11,550 bases of DNA from JBHGBB01 sp041946755. Lineage in GTDB: Bacteria; UBP4; UBA4092; JAOAEQ01. Made by a program: the position numbers and the translations under genes. The notes below the pieces were generated by a model. The model did not search any database, was not told where the DNA came from, and saw only the letters and a list, made by a program, of their open reading frames with translations. Where the stretch lies: NCBI GenBank assembly GCA_041946755.1, contig JBHGBB010000130.1:1-11550 (forward strand), in the 5' to 3' direction. Shown piece by piece: positions 6,166-11,550 of this stretch (within the stretch, counting starts at the first letter, position 1; each line of letters begins with the position of its first letter).

Positions 6166-7563
6166 ATGAAAAAAGCCAATGTGCTTATTGTCGATGATGA
6201 AAAGAATATTCTTACCACTTTATCCCGTTCATTAACCGGCTTGGGATATGAAGTGAAAACTGCAACCACTTCACCAGATGCATTAGCGTTAATTCGCGAA
6301 AATGGATTTGATTTAGCGATTATCGATCTCTGTTTAACCCGATTGGATGATAACGAAGGATTGGATTTACTCCGTAAAATAAAAGAAGTTGAACCGGATA
6401 TTGTAGCGATTATGATGTCGGGTCATGGCTCGATGGGCACCGCGGTACAGGCTGGGAATTTCGGTGCGACTGATTTTATCGAGAAGCCATTATCGATCGA
6501 AAAAATCCAGTTTGCAGTTGAGCATGCGATTCGGTTAACCCAACTTGAACGGGAAAATATCGCGCGCAAGCAGAAAGAAGAACTCGAATATCAGATGGTC
6601 GGAACGAGTCCAGTTATGCGAACACTACAACAGAAAATCAAACTCGTTGCTCCGACGAATGGTCGGGTACTTATTTGCGGTGAGAACGGAACCGGTAAAG
6701 AATTAGTCGCTCGGGCGATTCATTATCAAAGTGCGCGGAAAGATTGTCCGTTTATAAAAGTGAACTGTGCCGCGATTCCGGCAGATTTGATTGAAAGCGA
6801 ACTGTTTGGTCATGAAAAAGGAGCGTTTACTGGAGCGACCGAAAGGCGGCGCGGGAAATTCGAATTGGCGGATAGCGGAACCATTTTTCTCGATGAAATC
6901 GGAGATATGAGTCTGCCAACGCAGGCGAAAATATTACGGGTATTAACCGATGGACTGATCGATCGGGTAGGGGGCAGTAAACCGATTAAGGTTGATGTTC
7001 GGGTACTTGCAGCGACTAATAAGAATCTAGAACAGGAAATCGACCGCGGTAATTTCCGGGAAGATTTGTATTATCGGCTGAATGTAATCCCGTTTTATGT
7101 TCCGCCGTTACGGGAACGAAAAGAAGATATCCTGTTACTGGCGGAATATTTTTTAACCCGATATTGCGAGGAAGCGAGAAGTAATGCCCGGATATTTACT
7201 CCGGCAGCATTGAGATTATTAATGCAATATGAGTTTCCGGGGAATGTTCGGGAATTGAAGAATATTGTTGAACGAGCAGCGATCCTGATTCCTATCGACC
7301 GCGATGAAATAACCGAAAAAGATATTATATCTTTATTACCCGGATCGGCATCTGCTGCAGAACCGGAACCGGTCAAACCTTCGAGTAGTGAAGATATAGC
7401 GAAACTGTCATTAAAAGAAGCCAGCGAACGTTATGAAAAAGAACTGATTATTGCTGCCTTATCGCGGAATGATTGGAATGTAAGTAAGACCGCGATAGAA
7501 CTCCAGATCGAACGAAGCCATCTCTACAAAAAGATGCATGCCTACAGAATAGATCGAAAGTAA
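6166..7563 (+). CDS. NtrC-family sigma-54-dependent response regulator
   Basis: A 465-residue transcription activator with three domains. Receiver (1-120): acidic pair D10/D11, phosphoacceptor D54, S85 in MMSGHG, K107 in EKP. AAA+ domain (about 143-375): Walker A GENGTGKE (172-179), the sigma-54 contact loop GAFTGA (219-224), Walker B TIFLDE (239-244), and FREDLYYRLNVIPF (297-310) with the arginine-finger region. C-terminal Fis-type helix-turn-helix (about 425-461): LIIAALSRNDWNVSKTAIEL, then SHLYKKMHAYRI. It would activate sigma-54 promoters when phosphorylated by a histidine kinase. No kinase gene is nearby, so it is an orphan in this window. The stretch after D54 (LCLTRLDDNEGLDLL) lacks the usual Pro and is two residues longer than in NtrC. 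The ATG at 6166 has no Shine-Dalgarno; the frame is open back to a TAG at 6115. Placement after the ABC and TPR-like genes recalls PilR in pilus clusters, but the target genes are unknown. Confidence 0.93.
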   Translation: MKKANVLIVDDEKNILTTLSRSLTGLGYEVKTATTSPDALALIRENGFDLAIIDLCLTRLDDNEGLDLLRKIKEVEPDIVAIMMSGHGSMGTAVQAGNFGATDFIEKPLSIEKIQFAVEHAIRLTQLERENIARKQKEELEYQMVGTSPVMRTLQQKIKLVAPTNGRVLICGENGTGKELVARAIHYQSARKDCPFIKVNCAAIPADLIESELFGHEKGAFTGATERRRGKFELADSGTIFLDEIGDMSLPTQAKILRVLTDGLIDRVGGSKPIKVDVRVLAATNKNLEQEIDRGNFREDLYYRLNVIPFYVPPLRERKEDILLLAEYFLTRYCEEARSNARIFTPAALRLLMQYEFPGNVRELKNIVERAAILIPIDRDEITEKDIISLLPGSASAAEPEPVKPSSSEDIAKLSLKEASERYEKELIIAALSRNDWNVSKTAIELQIERSHLYKKMHAYRIDRK

Positions 7564-7566
7564 ACC

Positions 7567-7601
7567 AATCTAAATCCCAAACTCCAAATCTCAATGCCCA
7601 A
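7567..7601. repeat. 7-bp tandem tract (array C), left arm of inverted repeat
   Basis: Five consecutive units, each ending in AA, are in strict register: AATCTAA at 7567, ATCCCAA at 7574, ACTCCAA at 7581, ATCTCAA at 7588 and TGCCCAA at 7595. It begins 4 bp after the stop codon of the response regulator gene. It pairs with array D to form a long imperfect hairpin. Confidence 0.6.
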
Positions 7602-7680
7602 TCAATACTTTAATGGCAAAATGACTAAACGTTTTGTATTTAGGAATTTAGATTTTATTTGATATTTGGATTTGGGATTT
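7572..7680. terminator. Candidate bidirectional terminator hairpin between convergent genes
   Basis: AAATCCCAAA (7572-7581) pairs exactly with TTTGGGATTT (7671-7680). After one bulged base (C7582), TCCAAAT (7583-7589) pairs with ATTTGGA (7664-7670), and four further pairs follow across a mismatch (TCAA 7591-7594 with TTGA 7659-7662). The loop is 64 nt. The spacer lies between the ends of two convergent genes, the expected place for a shared terminator. The stem is AT-rich and the loop long, so efficiency as an intrinsic terminator is doubtful; the pairing may simply reflect two inverted repeat tracts. Confidence 0.35.
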
Positions 7681-7688
7681 TGGATTTG
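7640..7688. repeat. 7-bp tandem tract (array D), right arm of inverted repeat
   Basis: Seven in-register units can be drawn: TTAGGAA at 7640, TTTAGAT at 7647, TTTATTT at 7654, GATATTT at 7661, GGATTTG at 7668, GGATTTT at 7675 and GGATTTG at 7682. The last three are nearly identical. On the minus strand they read as the AAATCC type of arrays B and C. The tract ends 2 bp before the stop codon of the DUF885 gene. Confidence 0.6.
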
Positions 7689-7690
7689 TT

Positions 7691-9331
7691 TTATAAGAGC
7701 ATCTGTTCTCTCACGAGTTTGATTGGAATCGAACCATAACTCAGGAGTTTGGTATGGAACTCATGTAACCGGAATTGCTTTCCTAACTTATGCTGATATT
7801 CTTCCCGGAGTTTTAATATCTCTTGCCGTCCGAGCAGATAACTCAACGGTTGGGTTGGCGTTTGGGTATATCGCTGTACTTCCCGGATGGCATTGATTTT
7901 CTCTAAACCGGCTATTTTCACCAGCATATCTACCGCTTCATTAAATTTCATCTGACCGGCATGAAGCTGGACATCTATTACTACTCGACAAGCGCGCCAT
8001 AAAAGATCTTTTAACTGCAACAACCTTACTTTCGGATCGAGATAGAATCCTTGTTCATACATCATCTCTTCGCAATAGAGCGCCCATCCTTCCCAGAATA
8101 ATGGGGTACCGAACTGTTTTCTGACTTTGGATTGCACCCGATTATTATGCAGAAACTGCAGATGATGGCCGGGGTAACCTTCATGGATCGCGGTTATCGG
8201 AATCGAATAAAGTGAATGTCCTTTCAATTGTTCAAGTTGCGCTTCTTTCGGTTTATTTTTATCTACTGGAGTCACCCAGAAGAATCCGGTCTGCTGTGAT
8301 TCAAATGGTGCCGGAGCGATGTATGCAGCATAGGGAGTTGTTGCATGTTCAAAAACCGGGGTCTCGATAACCTGGAGCGATTCATTGTCCGGGATAACAA
8401 CCAGGTTTTTATCGATTACAAACTGTTTTGCCGTTTGCATCTCTTGAGTATAGATCGTTAATAATTGTTCTGGTATAGGCAGCTCTTTTTTTAGTTCATT
8501 AATCACCGATTTCCAGGTGTTTAACGGGTCAACTAATTTTGCCAACCGATACATTTTATGCTGAGTCTCTTCGATAGTCTTCTGCCCGATTTCAACCAAT
8601 TCTTCCGGAGTATACGGCAGGAGGTGTTCGGTTTGCAGAAGAAAAGTAAACAGGTGTTTTCCGATAGCGAAATTACCATGCGACCGGCCGGATAAGGTTT
8701 GGTTCAGAAAGAGCTGATATTCAGTGAATGCAGTTAAGGCTGCGGTATTAGCGGTTAATAATTCTTCGCGGAGATTCGGGACCTGTTCTGCTACTGTTGG
8801 GATTAACTGGTTGAAAAACTCGAGCCCGCCTTGCGTTGCCTCTTTCGCGACCTGGGTCCATACTTCCGGGATATTATCTCCTTGACTCAGATTCTTTTTC
8901 CCTTCTTCCAACAATCGGGGAACTTGTTTTAATCTGGCGATAGCGCTTCTGGTCCGATCTTCCAACGGGGCGAATTCCCGCAGGAAGAGCATATAGATTC
9001 CGGTTAAAGCCAGGTTCGGATAGATATTCGCATCGCGTTGATATCGTTTAACTTTTTCTTCCAATTCGATATCTACTGCCAGAGAATTGGTTAATACGGT
9101 TAAATCGAGTTTATCTTCGAGATCGAGTTCGGTGGCATACTGTTGACTGAAATGAGTTAACCGGTTATGATATTCTTTCTTTTTCGCATGAGAACTATCC
9201 CGTTTCTCTTTATTCATAATATCGAGTTCGGTATCATAGGTATGAATGCCCATGAAGGTTGCATACACCGGGCTATCTTGCCATAAGAAATTCAAGGTCT
9301 CTTCAATAAGATTATTTAATTCCGGATGCAT
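7691..9331 (-). CDS. DUF885 family protein, putative zinc metallopeptidase
   Basis: A protein of 546 residues with no signal peptide, so probably cytoplasmic. Family markers: HEGYPGHHLQFLHN (383-396), a His/Glu-rich motif like the zinc site of gluzincin peptidases although not a standard HExxH; WEGWALYCEEMMYEQG (413-428), whose glutamates could complete the metal site; DVQLHAG (453-459); and YTQTPTQPLSYLLGRQEI (488-505). Length matches the DUF885 family (about 550-600). Many members are annotated as uncharacterised peptidases; the substrate is unknown. Start choice: a TTG at 9343 is in frame, but the ATG at 9331 has GGAG (9341-9338) 6 nt upstream, so the TTG codon overlaps the ribosome site and the ATG is preferred. 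The gene stands alone, convergent with the response regulator and divergent from the propeller gene. A TATAAT on its strand at 9467-9462 is a possible but weak promoter element. No sign of damage. Confidence 0.88.
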   Translation of the reverse strand: MHPELNNLIEETLNFLWQDSPVYATFMGIHTYDTELDIMNKEKRDSSHAKKKEYHNRLTHFSQQYATELDLEDKLDLTVLTNSLAVDIELEEKVKRYQRDANIYPNLALTGIYMLFLREFAPLEDRTRSAIARLKQVPRLLEEGKKNLSQGDNIPEVWTQVAKEATQGGLEFFNQLIPTVAEQVPNLREELLTANTAALTAFTEYQLFLNQTLSGRSHGNFAIGKHLFTFLLQTEHLLPYTPEELVEIGQKTIEETQHKMYRLAKLVDPLNTWKSVINELKKELPIPEQLLTIYTQEMQTAKQFVIDKNLVVIPDNESLQVIETPVFEHATTPYAAYIAPAPFESQQTGFFWVTPVDKNKPKEAQLEQLKGHSLYSIPITAIHEGYPGHHLQFLHNNRVQSKVRKQFGTPLFWEGWALYCEEMMYEQGFYLDPKVRLLQLKDLLWRACRVVIDVQLHAGQMKFNEAVDMLVKIAGLEKINAIREVQRYTQTPTQPLSYLLGRQEILKLREEYQHKLGKQFRLHEFHTKLLSYGSIPIKLVREQMLL

Positions 9332-9342
9332 AGTTATCTCCA

Positions 9343-9377
9343 AGTTATTGTAGATTGCTGATTTCGGATTGCGGATT
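9343..9377. repeat. 7-bp tandem tract ending in ATT (array E)
   Basis: Five in-register units ending in TT or ATT: AGTTATT at 9343, GTAGATT at 9350, GCTGATT at 9357, TCGGATT at 9364 and GCGGATT at 9371. On the minus strand, the sense of the DUF885 leader, the units begin AATC, as AATCCGC and AATCCGA. It lies directly upstream of the DUF885 ribosome site. Confidence 0.55.
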
Positions 9378-9400
9378 TAAAGAGACTATACCGCAACTTT

Positions 9401-9457
9401 TCTCTGAGTCCTCTAGGGTTCAGTCTTTCATTCTTAACTCTTAATTCTTAATGTATT
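9401..9457. repeat. 7-bp tandem tract ATTCTTA (array F)
   Basis: The clear core is ATTCTTA at 9430, ACTCTTA at 9437 and ATTCTTA at 9444, followed in register by ATGTATT at 9451. Upstream, weaker units in the same phase can be followed back to 9401 (TCTCTGA at 9401, AGTCTTT at 9422). It lies between the divergent DUF885 and propeller genes, 24 bp from array E. Confidence 0.5.
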
Positions 9458-9513
9458 GCATATTATATCTTACACTGTTTTCCCACATACAACAAATACT
9501 CTATAAATATGAT

Positions 9514-9543
9514 TTGCTGAATTTGACTGGTTTTCTTTATAAT
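9514..9543 (+). promoter_or_regulatory. Candidate sigma-70 promoter of the propeller gene
   Basis: A perfect TATAAT (9538-9543) is preceded at 18 bp by TTGCTG (9514-9519; three of six -35 positions). Initiation near 9550 would leave a leader of about 24 nt with AGGAGG at 9563-9568 and the ATG at 9574. A better-looking TTGACT (9523-9528) is only 9 bp from the -10 and cannot be its partner. Confidence 0.45.
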
Positions 9544-9573
9544 CTACCTAAATTAGTATACCAGGAGGTATTT

Positions 9574-11550
9574 ATGCAAAATCGGTTATGGGTTTTTATC
9601 TGGTTATATTTTTTAGTATTTCTGTTTTTCGGTGCCGTAGCATATGCTGGCCAGTTGGTTTATTCGACCTACCTTGGCGGCAGCAATTATGATTATGGAT
9701 TTGGATTAGCAGTAGATAATAATGGGAATGCATATATTACCGGATATACTGCATCAACCGATTTTCCGACTACTCCTGGGGTGATTGATAGAATAGCAGA
9801 TAATAGTATCGAATATATTTTTGTCAGTAAATTGAATGCTGCAGGTACTGCATTAATCTATTCAACCTACCTTGGGGGTGTTGGTAATTATAACGAATCG
9901 TTAGCGATAGCTATCAACAAAGCAGGAGAAGTATATATCACCGGATATACGACTTCTACCGAATTTCCGACTACTCCAGGTGCGTTTGATACCTCTTATA
10001 ATGGTGGTTGGTGTGATACTTTTGTAAGTAAACTAAATTCGACTGGAACAGCATTACTCTATTCAACATATCTCGGTGGAAGTGGCGATGATTTTCCTAA
10101 CTCTATTATTGTAGATAATGCTGGGAATGCTTACCTTACTGGATTCACGTATAAAGCTTCGGATTACCCTACTACTTCCGGAGCGTTTGATACCACGTAT
10201 AGCGATATCATTTATAGCAATGGCGATGCTTTTGTAAGCAAGCTCAATCCTAATGGTACGGTATTGGTCTATTCAACTTTTCTGGGGGGTAGTTATCGAG
10301 ATTCAGGAGTAGCAATAACGGTAGATAATACCGGCAATGCTTATGTTACCGGATATACCGTTTCATCAACGGATTTTCCAATCACCACCGGTGCGTTTGA
10401 TACTACATTTGGTAGTGCGTATTATTATGATACCTATGTCAGCAAACTTGATCCTACCGGTTCATCGCTGATATATTCGACCTTCTTAGGTGGAACGAAG
10501 ACGGATATTAGTGCTGGAATTGCGATTGATAAAGCTTGCAATGCATATATTACCGGATATACCAATTCTTCAACTGATTTCCCGATAACCGCAACCGCAT
10601 ATGATTCTACTTATAACGGTGAAGACTATGATGTTTTTGTTAGTAAACTGAATCCTACAGGTACAGCATTAGTCTATTCGACATATCTTGGCGGAAGTGG
10701 TCGAGATTTTACGCGAGGGATTACTCTTGATTTTGCTGGAAATGCGTATATTATTTCAGCATCGAATTCTTCTACCGATTTCCCGATTACTACTAATGCA
10801 TATAATACCGTTTATAATGGCGGTGACTATGATATTACTATCAGTAAGCTGGATGCTTCAGGTTCAGCATTAACTTATTCAACCTATTTTGGGGGAAGCG
10901 GTAATGACAATACCTATTGTATTGCTGTTGATAATGAAGGGAATGCATATTTAACTGGAAGTACTGATTCACTTGATTTTCCTATAACCGCCGGTGCTTT
11001 TGATCCTACCCATGATTTATCCGACGATGTTTATGTAAGTAAATTAGCGTTAGGGCCGATTTCTCCTTATCTTAACAGCTACGGTGCATTTACTATTAGC
11101 AGCGATACCAATCACTGGTATTGGGAGAAATATGGCGATGGTACGGCTGCCGGGACCTTGTCATGGAGTAGTACGTTTGCGGATAAGTCAGGAATAGTGA
11201 GAATGAATCAAACTACGGGTCAGAAAGGGAAAATCACCCAGATATTTTCGGTATCCTCTACAGGTTGGTATACGGCGATAGCGAAAGTTGCCACTGATAT
11301 TATTGATCCTGCCAAACAGCAGAAGGTGTATTTATATTTGCAGGAGTTGGATGGTTCAACGACAATCGCGGCGACTGGGAATCTGGTGCTGCAATCGGGT
11401 AATGGCGGATTTAGTCAAGTGAGTACCTGGCGAGACCTGACCATCTCATTTTACTGCCAATCAACCTTATTAGGAGTGCAGGTGGTAGGAATTAATCCGG
11501 CTAGTACCGGAGTGACTGGTTCGTTATATATCGATTCGATTTGGGTCTAT
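9574..11550 (+). CDS. Secreted SBBP seven-repeat beta-propeller protein (runs off right edge)
   Basis: All 659 codons to the window edge are open, so the C-terminus is missing. AGGAGG (9563-9568) lies 5 nt before the ATG. A signal peptide is clear: basic start MQNR, hydrophobic core to about 22, and cleavage likely after A-Y-A (25). Seven SBBP-type repeats follow, beginning with YSTYLGG or a variant at residues 30, 96, 163, 233, 301, 368 and 435, so the period is 66-70. Each carries a D-x-x-GNAYITGYT-like strand, DFPxT, GAFDTTY and a closing FVSKLN. Seven units agree with one closed seven-bladed propeller. From about residue 496 a different, beta-rich region begins (HWYWEKYGDG 514-523, then GKITQIFSV and GWYTAIAKV), which may be a carbohydrate-binding-like jelly roll. 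Such proteins are usually extracellular or surface-bound; ligand and export route past the inner membrane are unknown. It stands alone on this strand with its own promoter. Repeats are divergent in DNA, so no recent duplication. Confidence 0.88.
   Translation, partial: MQNRLWVFIWLYFLVFLFFGAVAYAGQLVYSTYLGGSNYDYGFGLAVDNNGNAYITGYTASTDFPTTPGVIDRIADNSIEYIFVSKLNAAGTALIYSTYLGGVGNYNESLAIAINKAGEVYITGYTTSTEFPTTPGAFDTSYNGGWCDTFVSKLNSTGTALLYSTYLGGSGDDFPNSIIVDNAGNAYLTGFTYKASDYPTTSGAFDTTYSDIIYSNGDAFVSKLNPNGTVLVYSTFLGGSYRDSGVAITVDNTGNAYVTGYTVSSTDFPITTGAFDTTFGSAYYYDTYVSKLDPTGSSLIYSTFLGGTKTDISAGIAIDKACNAYITGYTNSSTDFPITATAYDSTYNGEDYDVFVSKLNPTGTALVYSTYLGGSGRDFTRGITLDFAGNAYIISASNSSTDFPITTNAYNTVYNGGDYDITISKLDASGSALTYSTYFGGSGNDNTYCIAVDNEGNAYLTGSTDSLDFPITAGAFDPTHDLSDDVYVSKLALGPISPYLNSYGAFTISSDTNHWYWEKYGDGTAAGTLSWSSTFADKSGIVRMNQTTGQKGKITQIFSVSSTGWYTAIAKVATDIIDPAKQQKVYLYLQELDGSTTIAATGNLVLQSGNGGFSQVSTWRDLTISFYCQSTLLGVQVVGINPASTGVTGSLYIDSIWVY

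Noticed and set aside
9332..9343. TTG start adding four residues to the DUF885 protein
   Set aside because: The TTG overlaps the GGAG ribosome site that fits the ATG at 9331.
9688..11045. Regular ~200-bp spaced repeats that could suggest a CRISPR-like or satellite array
   Set aside because: They are in-frame SBBP protein repeats in one continuous open frame, too divergent in DNA to be a DNA-level array.
1..11550. tRNA, rRNA, CRISPR arrays, transposase genes, defence systems or phage genes
   Set aside because: Nothing of this kind was found on reading both strands; the window looks like ordinary chromosomal genes plus unusual spacers.

Overview
The window reads as chromosomal DNA of an uncultured-type bacterium, AT-rich at roughly 40-43% GC by eye. 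A diderm (Gram-negative-like) lifestyle is suggested by a GspE/PilB-type secretion ATPase, an NtrC-type sigma-54 activator and a secreted beta-propeller protein. No gene gives a secure phylum. The coding style (abundant CCGG, many genes with no Shine-Dalgarno, AT-rich spacers) fits a deep-branching candidate phylum better than a well-known model lineage. No rRNA, tRNA, CRISPR array, insertion sequence or phage gene was seen.

Layout. Positions 1-2596 hold a leftward set: the start of recN (cut by the left edge), a CvpA-family membrane protein, and a GspE/PilB-like ATPase with an unusual N-terminus (membrane segment plus zinc ribbon). A sigma-70 promoter with both consensus hexamers (18-bp spacer) lies just upstream of the ATPase, so it is the probable first gene. 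A 601-bp divergent spacer follows. It holds that promoter, a candidate rightward promoter and a protein-like 46-codon ORF that may be a gene remnant. Positions 3198-7563 hold a rightward block: ABC ATPase, seven-helix ABC-2 type permease, a membrane-anchored TPR-like protein with a pseudopilin-like C-terminal tail, and an NtrC-family response regulator. This set next to a PilB-like ATPase recalls the ABC pair (PilH/PilI) and PilR of delta-proteobacterial pilus clusters. That link is inference. Positions 7691-9331 hold a leftward DUF885 putative metallopeptidase, convergent with the regulator. From 9574 to the right edge a long rightward frame stays open: a signal peptide, seven SBBP repeats of about 67 residues (one complete seven-bladed propeller), and the start of a beta-rich C-terminal domain.

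The most unusual signal is non-coding. Six intergenic stretches (2644-2671, 4144-4178, 7567-7601, 7640-7688, 9343-9377 and 9401-9457) are built of degenerate 7-bp units, mostly variants of AATCCNN or its complement. Two of them face each other as an inverted repeat between convergent genes, where they could act as a bidirectional terminator.
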